Positions 12,486 to 24,037 are shown, counted from the first letter of the stretch. The stretch is DNA of 64,000 nucleotides from Nemophila menziesii (GCA_029959085.1 JARWIR010000022.1:1674001-1738000), one strand, 5' to 3'. The notes: a model not told the origin generated them from the sequence alone. Translations and numbers: made by a program.

Positions 12486-13062
12486 AAAATAACTATGAAT
12501 AGAAAAAATTATATGTAAATATTTGTATGCTATATTTTTAAAAAGTGAGCATAATGGAAAATATTATCTACAAACTACTCAAATAGTAATACGATTCCTA
12601 ATTAAAATATTCAGATTCTTTATTTAGTTTATTAACAAACAATAAATAGGATTTTACGATTTTATAATAAAAATATAGATATAGTAAATGCCACAAATAG
12701 TAATTATTAATTTTAGTAGTATTTTAATTATTTAATTATCAATTATTTTAACATTTCTATATCAAAATATAAATATAGAAAATATTTTATTGTTTACTAA
12801 ATTATTTGTATTTTCTTTTTTTTTTTACAACTTTTTTCTTAAACCCACGTAAATTCCATTTGTTTTATATTTTTTTAAATTTTTTTGTAAAATTTAAGAA
12901 TATATTTTTGTTCTATGATGCTACGTTTTGATTGGGGATTTATGAGTAAAAGTTTTTTTTTTCAAACGATTATAGGATATGTAAAATGAAAATAAAGTAG
13001 AAGAATGAGAAAATTATGAGATAAATAGGGAGAGTTAGGTTTCATTATGCTTTATTATATAG
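12486..13062. other. AT-rich Helitron 5' region
   Basis: Very AT-rich sequence with long T-runs between the unrecognised ORF and the Helitron 5' terminus. No coding region, repeat unit or clear regulatory site was seen. Confidence 0.5.
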
Positions 13063-13074
13063 ATTTTTTTTTAA

Positions 13075-13195
13075 AACCGGACCGAATCATATATTAATAG
13101 TCCGGACCGGTTCGTGCCATCGCTACCCAGTTCTGATCCAGGAACCGGTAACCCGATTCGGTCCGGGACCCGGTATGGACCGGACCGGTTGCCAG
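13075..13195. repeat. GC-rich CCGGACC-motif cluster
   Basis: An abrupt GC-rich island in AT-rich surroundings with repeated CCGGACC/GGTCCGG motifs in both orientations, for example TCCGGACCGGTTCG and GGACCGGACCGG. Such clusters are typical of sub-terminal regions of hAT-type non-autonomous elements, and CCAGTGACAAGG at the right edge could be a hAT-like end. Neither termini nor an 8-bp duplication could be shown. Confidence 0.4.
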
Positions 13196-13397
13196 TGACA
13201 AGGGGGTATATACTAGTAATTTATGCAAAATTTCAGTCACATGAATAATAATGATCACCATCTCTGTTTGTGAAAACGTTCATTTCAAGAATTCAATTCA
13301 ACTACAATCACCATATTTCTCTGTTAGTTACAAACATCAACAATCCCTTCACGATCTCTACCATTACATATACTATATACATCATGCTTATCATATC

Positions 13398-14405
13398 CTA
13401 TACAGAATGAGACTGATCATCATCATCAGAAGCTTTGGGCTGCTGCTCCTTATCAATTTGCTTAGAAGATGATGTCACCAGGGTCCTAATTGATGACCTC
13501 ACATTGACCTTCTTAGTTTCACTTACCAAATGATGAAGCCACAACACTAATTCAAGGATATAAAGTTCAGTCTTCTCTTTGTCTGCATGGTGAAGCGTCT
13601 CAATTCTAATAACTTCATTTGATGAAACTGATTTACGATTTAATTCAGACCTGTTTTGAGTAATATTACATATTAGCCCTCACAAATCTCATTATATTAC
13701 ATCATAAAATAAATAATTACACACTTACCCAGCATTTGCCCACTCTCCAACCCAGCCAAAACCATGATGAGCTCTGTTACATATAATTAACGAAAATATG
13801 AACCAAACAAATAAATAATTTTTTTTTTTTTGTGGGGTTTCGATTCTTACTTGGTAGTGTTTGTGGCAATAGGAACAAGCCACTCTAAAGTTGTCTCCAT
13901 CTCATCTTTAATCTCTGAAATCGTTAGCTACAAAAGAAAATTATAAATAATTAAATTCCCTATAAACATATTAGTAATAAACAAAAAGGACTACCTCTTT
14001 AGTGACATGAAACAAGGACACCTTGGATCGCAAAGAAGATTTTATGGTTGGGGGTAAGCTTTGATACAATGTATCTCTTGTATTTGTAAGAATACCACTA
14101 GATCTTGCCACCTGTCAATACAACCCCATGATATAACGAACCAAATTGCTTTAAATAAATATTATTCGCACTTATACTAGTTATATAGGTATCAAAGAGA
14201 CGAGGACTTACAACTGAATCAATCTGGAGAATAATATTAGCATAATGTAATGCAAGACCACTATGCCCCAATCTTTGCCTATGGTTGAATGATTCTTTTT
14301 CAGGTGTAACATTAACTGTTAAACATATTACGTAACACATGAGCACATTTTACACAAATAAAATGTTAAAATTATAGAAATTGATAAATCAGAACCATGT
14401 ACTTT

Positions 14406-14440
<35 letters not shown>

Positions 14441-16254
14441 AGTACATGAGAGAGCCACTTTTGGGCTCGGAGTCATTTCGACTCCAATGAGATTCGATCC
14501 CAGGACCCCTTGGTCTCTGCGGAGTAGCCTAACCACTAGGCCAACTATCTATCTCGAACCATGTACTTTTCATTTGTACCAATATAAGAGTTAGTATGGT
14601 TAGGTTCATACCTGCATCTCCAAATACATCACTTATCTCCCAATTCAGAAATAAAGCAACATCTACTAGTTTATCCATAACCTATATTTAAATCAAACAT
14701 AAATTAGTGAATTAGCTAAAAAATGTAAATTAATTTTACAAATACCTCTTCCAAACTTCTAGACCAGAGTGACTTTTTCTTTAAATTTCTTACAAGCTTT
14801 TTTTGACTCTTCAATTCAGCTGCTAACATTGAGAGACTACTACCTGCAAAAAAACCAAAAACATATAATAAGATTTTTCAATATTATGTTATCTTATACA
14901 AAATCAAAAGACTATATTACTATAACAATTAATCAATAAGATATCGCGCTAATAACAAATTAACCTTTGTTCTGTATATATAGTACTTTAGTTATAAAAC
15001 TTAGTCTAAGCTTTTATTGAGCATTATAACATTTAATAAAGAAATAAAAATTTCACCTTTCCCGGTAGTGTTTGATTTATCCTCATCTTGGCGCTTATGT
15101 TGATAATCATGCTCAAATCTGTTTAATATATGCAATTCTTGGTACAATTCCTGACACACATAAAGTTATGGTATTCCAATTTAACCCCGAAATAACCCAA
15201 AGAGTTTCAATTTAATTAATCGTTTACTAGTTATAAGGCTAAGTTAATAATACTTACAGCTGTGTTTTGAACCAATAACATCAAAAGTTGCATTACTGAC
15301 TCAGCTTCTTGTCTTGTTTGCTTTTGAGGTCTCTGTTCTCCTCTCTGTCTGAAAAAAAAAATCAAATATTCGTCTAAAAATTAATTACTAATACAACAAA
15401 AAAGTTTAAAAAAAACAAAAGTGTTAGATTACTTCTCGAAATAACGATCCAAGTTGTGCCATTGAGAATCTTTACATCGATTACCAAAACGAACCACTTC
15501 TCCTGAGAAAACTTTAAGCTCTTCCCTACATGTGAAAAAATTGATGATGTGTTTAAAGGAACAAGAAAAAAATATTTTAAATCAAACCTTTTATCATCGG
15601 CTACGATTTTTAGAAGTTGATCAATGTCAGTTGATATTAATAGTTGAACACCTTGTGAAGTAAGTATAACATCTTTTAAATGTCGTATATTTCTTCTAGT
15701 AAGAGAGTCTAATAGGCTTGAAGCTTTGACTATTGTGTTTGCAACCTCAAATGCTAAGATTGAAAGTTCATTGCCTTTATTTGTTACTCCAGAACCAAAT
15801 CCACTGTTTGGGTTTAAATTTGTCATGCTACTCCCTAATGTGTCCAATACATCAACTGCTCTTCCTAAAAAAGAACTCACTTCTGAATTCTGCAAGATTT
15901 ATCAGTTGTACTTTCAATTTTATTAATAATTACTTAATTAAGATCCATAATTTTGATTATATTTAAATAGCATCATATGAACGAACCCTTGTTTCGATTC
16001 ATAAACAGTATTAAAAGAATAAATAAAGTGAAATAAGATATATATATATATACCCTTCGTGATGTTGATTTTCTGTGGGAAGGAGACTTTTTGTATATAG
16101 GAATTCCATCATAGAATTCATCGTAGTTTGTAGTAGAAGCAGTATCAACTGTATGCACACCACGCTTGTTCTTCGATTTATTCGAGGATTCTTCTTCTCG
16201 TTGATGTTTGATGGATGATGAATATGATGATTTCTTAGAAACTTTACCTCCCAT
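13398..16254 (-). CDS. PSI3: PSK SIMULATOR (PSI) family protein, DUF3475/DUF668 (12 exons, 514 aa)
   Basis: Twelve exons join in frame with GT-AG introns: 16254-16054, 15889-15588, 15525-15433, 15348-15258, 15150-15057, 14843-14746, 14681-14612, 14315-14212, 14111-13995, 13927-13851, 13773-13729 and 13650-13398 (1545 nt). The start MGGKVSKK fits N-myristoylation (Gly2, Ser6), suggesting membrane attachment. DUF3475 spans about residues 100-165 ([20 protein letters not shown]) and runs on into [23 protein letters not shown]668 spans about 335-431 ([32 protein letters not shown]). Arabidopsis PSI proteins promote growth downstream of phytosulfokine. This one is shorter than the ~600-650 aa I recall for the family, mainly at the N-terminus and around DUF668. 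The symbol rests on family resemblance and the DDT-gene neighbour. No disruption was seen. Confidence 0.9.
14408..14555 (-). mobile_element. tRNA-derived SINE in PSI intron 7
   Basis: On the minus strand the element carries a pol III box A-like TGGCCTAGTGG and a box B-like GATCGAATC about 40 nt later, and ends in a poly(A) tail (the T-run at 14408-14439). It is flanked by a perfect 16-bp target-site duplication, GAACCATGTACTTTTC, at 14392-14407 and 14556-14571. It lies in sense orientation within the intron between exons 7 and 8 and leaves the splice sites untouched. Confidence 0.93.
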
Positions 16255-16525
16255 GGTTTTCTTTCGCAAGCAAAGAACTTGACCTTGAACGATGATGATA
16301 TATGAACAGAATATCAAACATGTGGTCGGAGGAATGAGTCAAGGAAGACCAACCGATCACCGTCAAGTCAAAGAAGCGCCAAGGACACTAGTACTATTAG
16401 AAAATAGAAAGAGTAGTATTAATATTGTTATTCTTATTTTTTTTTTAATCAACCTTTATATAGATAGATATAAGATAATATAAGATAAGATAGTATTAAT
16501 ATTAATAGTATTAATATTAGGATTG
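16255..16525 (-). promoter_or_regulatory. 5' leader / promoter-side region of the PSI gene
   Basis: Sequence upstream of the PSI start codon. It is AT-rich with a repetitive ATTAATATT tract near 16475-16520. A GC-containing stretch (CACCGTCAAGTCAAAG, near 16360) resembles the minisatellite unit downstream. No TATA box could be assigned with confidence. A MULE-type MITE starts directly beyond it. Confidence 0.3.
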
Positions 16526-16534
16526 TTATTAGAA

Positions 16535-16838
16535 GGGTTAATGACCCAAAAAATCAAAATAATATTATACTTGCCCCAAAGAATCATCCATTAACTTACT
16601 ATTATAAGATTACATGTTTACCCGTCAAGGACGATTCCCGTCAAGGACGATTCCCATCAAGGACGATTCCCGTCAAGGACGATTCCCATCAAGGACGATT
16701 CCCGTCAAGGACGATTCCCGTCAAGGACGATTCCCATCAAGGACAAAATTTAGTTAATGATGTTATTGGGAAGAAATTTTGTCATTGATGTTATTGGGCT
16801 GAAAATAATATTATTTTGATTTTTTGGGTCATTTTCCC
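16535..16838. mobile_element. Mutator-type MITE with internal minisatellite
   Basis: A 304-bp element bounded by inverted repeats. The left end GGGTTAATGACCCAAAAAAT and the reverse-complemented right end GGGAAAATGACCCAAAAAAT match except for two bases and continue through TCAAAATAATATTAT on both sides, giving about 34 bp of TIR. It is flanked by a perfect 9-bp duplication, TTATTAGAA (16526-16534 and 16839-16847), the size made by Mutator-like transposases. It is non-coding and lies just upstream of the PSI gene. Confidence 0.9.
16623..16744. repeat. 16-bp minisatellite, 7.6 copies
   Basis: The unit CGTCAAGGACGATTCC repeats head to tail. Units 3, 5 and 8 carry CAT instead of CGT at the start, and the last unit breaks off after CATCAAGGAC. 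The array is the core of the surrounding MITE. Confidence 0.97.
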
Positions 16839-18719
16839 TTATTAGAAATAGTATTGATATTCTTATTGTTATTAAGGGTAAATAACGTACTTTTACATTT
16901 TTAATTATTTAAAAAAAAAGTATCTAACCATATTTATCTTTTTTTATATTATTAACACATTTTTTTCTTAATTTTTTAATATTATTCTTAATTAATTAAC
17001 TAAAAATAATGAGATAATTCCCAATTAATTACACTTCCTCACTTTTCATTCTCAAAAAAAAGGAAGGAGGAAATTACTTCCTACTTAATCACAAAAAATC
17101 AGCTTAATACCCAATTAATTACTTTTGACATATTTAGCTTCCATCTTTACCTCTTATAAATACCTATTTAATCTTTTAATTAAATCATTAATGTTGAAAT
17201 CTTTATCATTAATAAAAAAAAATTTCCTTTTTCTTTTTAATATATTCAACGCTCTCCACCATAGTCAACACCATAACTACCTATACACACAACTTCATCT
17301 CTCTCTCGCGGCACAAGATAATCTTCATTTTCTTCTTCAAATTAATTCCTAAATTCTCTTGATATTGCTTAATTCCTAAATTCTCTTGATATTGCTGTAA
17401 TCATCCATATATATCTGAGTATTACTTCACACAGTAAGAATTTCTTTACCTCGCCGATTTTTTTTATTAATTTTTTATGGGTTTAATTGTTGCTTTTTGA
17501 TAATCTGAGTAGCTGATGTTGATTTGTTGTTCGAATTTGTTTTATATCATGTGTTATCTCGTCAATAACTCTGGATTCTTCATTAATTCATGTTGTTTGC
17601 TACATCCAGGTAATTCTTCTATCCTTAATGTATTTCACAGTTAAATTATGATGTTTTGCTTATTACTTTGTCTTGAAATTTCGTGTTTTGATTTCGTATA
17701 GTTGTTATACACTACCTTTTGCTGATTCCAGTGTTACTTCACATTTAGTATTGTATAATTTTTTGATTTTTTGTTGTCGTTATTCTTATTTTTTTGCAGG
17801 TAGTTCATTCATCATGTTTTTTTAGTTGCTTTGCTTCACTATATGTGTGTTCATGATTCACTGTATGAATTGTGTTTTATATGAGTTATTGTTATCACAA
17901 TTGATCATTCTCTATTTACTTAATCTGTATTGCCTTGATGTTTATAGCTCCATATCTACCTATATTTCTTTGTCATGAATTTTCATAAAACTTTCTGCTA
18001 ATTGCGTGATTTGTTTGAGTATGAACACTTCAGGGACCTATAGTGAAATTAGTTTCTACAAATTCTCCACATGGTATTGTATATGCTTGATTGTCTACAT
18101 GAACATATTATATCGTTTATATTACAATTTTTGTATAATAGTTGCAATTTATGAGAATATTTATGTATCGATCTCCCGTAAATTAACACAGGGACCTCTG
18201 ATGCAATTATAAAAGTGTTTGTATACTTCATATCGACTTTTTCTGCATGCTTGTTAGTTGCAGGGTGCATTCTTTTGTGTTGCATGAACACAATATTTAT
18301 GTGATTGTGTCTTGCTGCAACACATAACTCTCATCTGCTGTGTATGAATTTTTTGTTTTCTTGCATGCTTGTTAGTCGCATACTGCATCTTTGTGTGTTG
18401 CATGAACACAATATTTAATGCTCATAACTAATGTCTGTGGTATATGATTCTTCTTTCCTACAGACTTCTTACCTTTCTTCTGCTGCAACACATACACTGC
18501 CTTCTTATGTGTTACTGCAACACACAATCATATAGTTTTTGTGTTGAAGCAACACACAATCTATCATGTTGTTGTACTTATTATTTTATCTTTATCTTTC
18601 CTCTGACCCGTATGCCCTTACCTATCGTTTGTTGTTCTTATATATTTCTTCCACATGTCTTCAAGTATTTACCCTATTGCGTTTGGTATTGTACGTTCAG
18701 AGAACACGAAGAATTAGAG

Positions 18720-19016
18720 TGGTTTTCTTCAGTTTTTTAGGCCATTTATAAGTGATCGGAAGTTGACATTTATATCGGATCGTCACCCGGGAATACTGAA
18801 TTCAGTTCGCACTGTATTTCCTTATGACCATCATTCGTTCTACATGTATCATGTTGGTAACAATTTGAGAGCTGCTTTAACCGGGCGTGGTGGCGGTCCA
18901 TATAGGGAGATGATGGCTAGGAAGCTTAAGGCGAGGGTATGCCTAGACGCATGAGATGTGGTCGCTGTAAGCAATATGGTCATCATAATGGGAAGTCGTG
19001 TCGTGCGATCATATGA
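18720..19016 (+). pseudogene. MULE transposase (MURA-like) fragment
   Basis: The reading frame at 18763-18954 gives TFISDRHPGILNSVRTVFP and YHVGNNLRAAL, the hallmark block around the third catalytic region of plant MULE transposases. A second, overlapping frame (18939-19016) gives the CCHC zinc-knuckle-like tail CGRCKQYGHHNGKSC near the usual C-terminus. In a full protein several hundred residues precede the first block and roughly a hundred separate the two, so large parts are lost. Confidence 0.88.
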
Positions 19017-19139
19017 GTTTCGTTAATACTTTTAGTTATCTTATACTTTACTTTTTATTATGAACCGTTTGATACCACTTGACTGTTTGTGGTTTTGATT
19101 TTTTATGTAATGGATACTTAACTTTCTGAATCTAACATT

Positions 19140-19570
19140 ATGTTATGTTATGTGTTGTTTTGTGTATTGCAGTTTTTCACAGTTATTTTGTGTTGCAACT
19201 TTACACAATTTGTGATCTTGTGTGTTGCTTTGACACACAATTCTAATAATCTTATACCTATTGTTAAATTACATATTGTATCCTAGATATGTACAGTTTC
19301 GTGTGTTGTAGATTCCCACAATATGTGTTCTTTTGTGTTGCAGCTTCACACAATTTGTGTTCTTGTGTGTTGCTATAACACACAATTATACTAATCTTAT
19401 ACCTATTTTCAAATTACCTATTGTGTCCTAAATATGTACTATTTTGTGTGTTGCAGCTTTCCAGAATATGTGTTCGTTTGTGTTGTAACTTTACACAATT
19501 TGTGTTCTTGTATGTTGCTATAACACACAATTCTACTAATCTTATACCTATTGTCAAAATACATATGATT
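19140..19570. repeat. Imperfect ~145-bp tandem repeat (about 3 copies) in the MULE
   Basis: Each unit contains CACAATTTGTG, TTGTGTGTTGCT and ACACACAATT, then CTAATCTTATACCTATT and a TATGTAC block. Many short self-complementary TGTGTTGCNNNAACACACAA stretches lie within and around the array (also near 18330-18560, 19690-19790 and 20250-20480), giving strong local hairpin potential. Confidence 0.75.
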
Positions 19571-20777
19571 ATGACTTATTGTTCATTATAATGGTTTAAT
19601 CTTGATTTAGTGTGTTTTTTGTAATACTCATCTTAGTTATTCTTTTTCTGTTTAGTTGTTTTTTTTTGTTTTTTTTTATTTTTTTGTGTTCTTGGAACAC
19701 ATAACTCGTGCATTGTGTGTTGATGCAACACATAAACAGGTTGCTGAAACACTTAACACAACCAACTTTTGATATGCTGCAACACAAAATAAGTCAACGA
19801 GATACACATAATATCATTTAACCAAATTTGTCACAAAACAATTCAAAAACATCAACATAATATAATTCAACTAAATTTGTTCGTTTTACCTGCCATGAAA
19901 TTTAAACTAAACATAAAACTGAAATTACAAACTTAACATTCACCAACTGACATTTGACCTAAAACAAACTATTTGACTCCATCTATAGCATATTCATCAA
20001 ACTTATATATCACTATTCTTTCTGGTACACTTGAATTTCATAGAACCCTTTCTTTTGTTAATCCAGTTTTGTTCATCCATGATAATCCTCTTTCTCATCT
20101 TGGCCCAGAAGTCTGAATGTGCTGTTCTTTTGATGTATCTATGCTCTACCTCAAGCTTTTTGTATATGTATAAAGATAAGATTATTACTAAAAAACAAAA
20201 ATCATATTGAATGATAAAAACTAATAAACACATCATATTCATGAGTTGTGCCTTGCTGCAACACAAAATGTGTGTTACACATACACCCAATTTGTTTTAT
20301 TATGCATTTATGTAACACACAACATTCCATTCATCACATCTAGTTTATCAAATATGTACAAACCACTCTAATCATACAAAATTGACTAACACCTACTCGT
20401 TGTGACTTAATGCAACAAAAAATATATGGTACTGCAACACACACATTGTCTCATTGTGTGTAGCTGTAACACACAAACCTGCATAAATCATATCAATCTA
20501 CGAACACACTCATAAACACATTCTCAATTTACACATACGCCTGAGTTTCTACTCTATATTATTCAATTCCACACAAATTAACCATTTATACACTTAATTA
20601 TCATCTGCGGTTCTATATACAACATAACAACAAACAAATTACTCTAATATTACACTATTATCATCTATTAACACTTTTACACACTAATCTACCAGCAACT
20701 ATTCACATTAAACATGTACTTTTATAAATATTCTATTAAAATACTCATTTAACATCAAAAAGTGATGTAAATTCAAG

Positions 20778-21028
20778 TACGAAACACAATAGAATCATAA
20801 TCGAAGCAAAAATTGCTGAAATAACTGCAATTTGAAGTTATAAGTGTTCGTTCATACCTAGGGTTTCACTGGCTGTCGAACAAGTCTTCGTTCATAACTG
20901 TAAATTCTAGTGCAGAATATGTTGTAATATCAAATACGAAACACAATAGAAGCATAATCAAAGCAAAAATTGCTGAAATAATTGCAATTTGATGTTATAA
21001 TTCTTCGTTCATACCTAGGGTTTCAATG
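20778..21028. repeat. Direct duplication of a ~95-bp block, 157 bp apart
   Basis: Two copies (starting at 20778 and 20935) share TACGAAACACAATAGAA, AAGCAAAAATTGCTGAAAT and CATACCTAGGGTTTCA with few differences. They lie close to the right end of the MULE and may be duplicated leader or sub-terminal sequence. Confidence 0.75.
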
Positions 21029-21802
21029 TCGAATGTTTAATTGTTGAATAAACTTGTATCTGCTTCGATTCTTCTAGTTGTTTTTGTGATTCCTATTTGA
21101 TGTTGAAGTTACGATGATAGTGTAACAGTAGATGATTTTGTTTTTGAGTTCAGTCATGGTTTATTGAATTTAATGGCAGAGAGGTTTTGATTGTGTGAGT
21201 AGAGAGTGGAGATAGTGGTGCGTGAGTTTGGTGTGTGTTTGGTGTGTGCACTTATGAACAATTTATTATTTATACTATTTTCATTATCTAATATTATTAT
21301 TTATTTTATTTGTTTGTGTATTATTAAGCTAAAAGGGTATTATGGTAATCGGCTTAAAATTTGTGCTTAATTGGGAATTATCTCGAACTTGTAATTAAGT
21401 GGGAATACTTACGCTCTCCGCGTAATTAACTGGGCGTTGTCCCAAAAATAATATACAATAAATAATCTTATACTTGATACTTGATGAATAAAAGTAATAT
21501 AACTAAAAATAATATATTTAACATTTTTAAAAATTTTTGTATTATAAAATATAAGACAAATAAAAATACAAAAATAATAATTGATATATTATGTAATCGG
21601 ACTATAATAATAATAATTGAAAATTGTATAAATCTAGCTAATTTTGATGACATTGTCACATTATAGTTCCATTCGCTCAAAATTTTATAAAATTAGATGA
21701 ATTTTTTTTATATTAATTCACAGGTTTTATAAAATTAAGAGATTATTATCCAAAAAGTCTTGAAAACATCACCTTGTGACCTAATAAGACCGGTTGTTTA
21801 GC

Positions 21803-23258
21803 CTCTTCTTACTAAAGGCCACAATAAAAAATTAGCACTATAAGCCAAAAACCCAATTACTTTTTTACCATTTTTTTGTTTTTCATTTCTCTATATATAC
21901 TTCTTTAATTAGAAATATTTCTAAAACCTAATATTTATTTTTTCTCTCTCATCTCTCTCCTTTCATCTCTCCTCCCATCTCTCTCACGTCAAAGCTTCCA
22001 AAACACCTCCAAAGCTTGACAACTCCGATGAGCATTCAATCCACTGCTCAGACTACCTTCGCCATTCAAAGCTCAGATCTGTCGCAGAAGACCACCGGAG
22101 TTCGTGAATATTCGCTGAAGTTCTAGATTGGAAAAATACAACAATCTTCCTCCTTGCAGGTGCTTCAGCAGTATCCGACGTGAGCTTCGCCGTCTTCTCC
22201 AGCCACGAGATCGGGATCGTTAATGATTTCGTCTTCTCCATCTTTGCACAATGATCGAATGATTTCGTCGCGTTCATGGTTCGTTAATGGCCAAATCTGA
22301 CGCCGTGAAGTTTCGTGATATTGAGCTGGAGCGAGCTAAGATGTTGCGAGCTCCGGCCATGGCGTGAGAAAGCTTCGTGGTTGTTAATGGCTGCCGAGAA
22401 GAAGGCAAATCTGTTCGAAGTTGCTGGTTTTTTCTTTAGCTGAGCACGCTCAGCAAGTTATTGAGCGCGCTCAGCAAGTTACTGATTCCTTCACTGCTGG
22501 TTTTTTATATTTTCTTTGTGAATTTTAGATGTGTTTGATTTTTGGGTTTAAGAGGTGAAATCTCTGTTTAGATTAGGACATTGAGATATTGTTTATGCAA
22601 AGGCGTGATTTGATTTTTTAGGGATGAAGATGAAACTTACTAAGCTTATTTTTTAATATTATCAATTTTAATATTACCAATTTTGTGTTGATAAACTATT
22701 GCTGAAAATCACTCAATTTATTCCATAAAAATCCCGAAAATTCAATAATTTTTTTTGCATACTCAGTCTTTTTACTAAGCACGTTCATCAAGTTATTGAG
22801 CGCACACAACAAGTTACTGAGCATGCTCAGTAAAGATACTGAGTAAACGAGCATGCTTAGTAAAGTCATTCAACAAAAAAATTTGAAAATACTTAATAAT
22901 TTTTTTCGACACTCAGAACTTTTTTCCGATACTCAACAATTTTTTTCATGCTCAGTAGCCCATACTCAGTATTTTTTCCATACTCAGTACTCCAGACTCA
23001 GAATTTTTTTACATGATCAGAACTATTTTCCACGCTCAAAACTTTTTTCACGCTCAAAACTTTTTTCGGCGGTGATCGGTGGTTGTGGTCGGAGCTGGAA
23101 ATTATTCGATAATTAATGTAGGAGGAGAGAGAAAAAATGATATAGGAGGAGAGAGAATAATTGTAGTGGAGGAGAGAGAAGAATCTATTTTTTTGTCTTA
23201 TATGCATTAGAAGGGTAAGTATGACATTTGACATCTTATTGGTCTTTAAGAAGAAGAG
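21803..23258. mobile_element. Non-autonomous DNA element, promoter-bearing family, copy 1
   Basis: The ends are CTCTTCTTACTAAAGGCC and, inverted, CTCTTCTTCTTAAAGACC. The first ~150 bp resemble copy 2 (34080-35260): CCAAAAACCC, a T-run and a CTATATATACT TATA-like box, then a CT-rich leader. The middle is GC-richer and host-like without a long ORF. The 3' part has repeated CTCAGCAAGTTA and ACTCAG motifs. No target duplication was found, so the superfamily is unproven; MULE or Pack-type is my guess. Confidence 0.5.
22441..22490. repeat. Twofold 23-bp repeat with CGCTCAGCAAGTTA core
   Basis: Two adjacent units of the form GAGC(A/G)CGCTCAGCAAGTTA followed by TGA or CTGA. Diverged versions recur downstream (22777-22870). 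The unit is partly self-complementary (CTCAGCAAGTTATTGAG). Confidence 0.7.
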
Positions 23259-23720
23259 AGAAATTTGATAAGATCTAGTGGGTAATTGACCCAAAAATTA
23301 ATGGAGTCTTTTAATTTTAAAAGGAGTTAACAGATCTGATGGACATTTATAAAATATTTTTTCTAAATGTACGGTTCATAATCATCAAATATTAAAGACC
23401 TATTCTCATAATATTTGGATATGCCAGAATATCCTTATAAGACAAAGACAACAAATGGGAATTTAAAAGGCTTTGCTTTCATGCCCACAGCCCCACACCA
23501 CCAACCATCATTGACTCTTTATATGTAATTATGTAATTAAGTTACTGATCCAAACATTTTTTTTTTGTCAAAAGTGTGATCCAGACATGAGCAAACCATT
23601 TATCTACGTTCCCATCTAGACTAAATTCTACGATTTCAAACTTCACCGAACCTAGAAAAAGACCATTTCTTTCCGAAAAGAATAGAATAATGACGATTTG
23701 ATACCTCCATAAAATTTATA
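23259..23720. other. Intergenic, no gene seen
   Basis: AT-rich sequence with no open frame of note, no recognisable protein similarity and no element ends. Confidence 0.5.
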
Positions 23721-24037
23721 GGGTCAGTTTGTATTTATTAAAAAAAAATTATTATTTTTTTGTTTGGATTTAAAATTTTTAGTAAAAGAAGATCCCATAA
23801 AAAAATTTAATTATATTTTTGTTTAAATTAAAAAAAATATATAGAAAAAGATCAATTTTAACTTTTAATTTTTAATAAAATTCCTTTATCTTTATTTTAC
23901 TTTAATTTAAAGTAATAATAAAAAAAGATACAAGAATAATTTTTAGAATAATTTTTTTCTTTTATAAAAATTTCTAATACAAACGATATAAAAAGTAAAA
24001 ATCATTTCTTTTTATTTATCTTAATTCAAATAGACCC
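23721..24037. mobile_element. Probable MITE with GGGTC ends
   Basis: The left end GGGTCAGTTTGTATTTATT and the inverted right end GGGTCTATTTGAATTAAGAT form an imperfect inverted pair around a very A/T-rich, non-coding core. TTA follows the right end, and TTA also lies 2 bp left of the left end, so a Tourist-type TTA duplication is possible but not exact. Confidence 0.5.

Larger units (their letters stand above)
9307..13063 (-). mobile_element. Decayed Helitron with PIF1-like helicase (3' end not located)
   Basis: On the minus strand the right edge starts TCTATATAATAAAGC at 13063, the usual form of a plant Helitron 5' end (TC, AT-rich, TAAAG). Downstream lie an unrecognised exon-like ORF (12062-12480) and a PIF1-type helicase relic (9307-11310). 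The replication-initiator (Rep) part of a full RepHel protein is not visible. No CTRR end with a 3' hairpin was found left of 9307, so the left boundary is only the end of the helicase reading frame. The element fills the space between the two host genes. Confidence 0.6.
17011..21443 (+). mobile_element. MULE (Mutator-like) DNA transposon relic, 4.4 kb
   Basis: The element is bounded by the 9-bp duplication AAAAATAAT (17002-17010 and 21444-21452). The left end GAGATAATTCCCAATTAATT and the inverted right end GGGACAACGCCCAGTTAATT align with five mismatches. The right terminal region also holds a second, inner block, GAGATAATTCCCAATTAA (inverted), identical to the left end. Inside lies a MURA-type transposase fragment (about 18720-19016). 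The rest is intron-like or decayed sequence rich in TGTGTTGCAACACA motifs. Much of the transposase gene is missing or unreadable, so the copy is not autonomous. Confidence 0.88.

Noticed and set aside
16623..16744. Regularly repeated 16-bp units as a possible CRISPR-like array
   Set aside because: Units are head to tail without unique spacers, inside a plant MITE; it is a minisatellite.
22053..22277. 74-codon minus-strand frame in the non-autonomous element
   Set aside because: No recognisable domain, not shared with copy 2, and short; may be captured sequence but cannot be supported as a gene.
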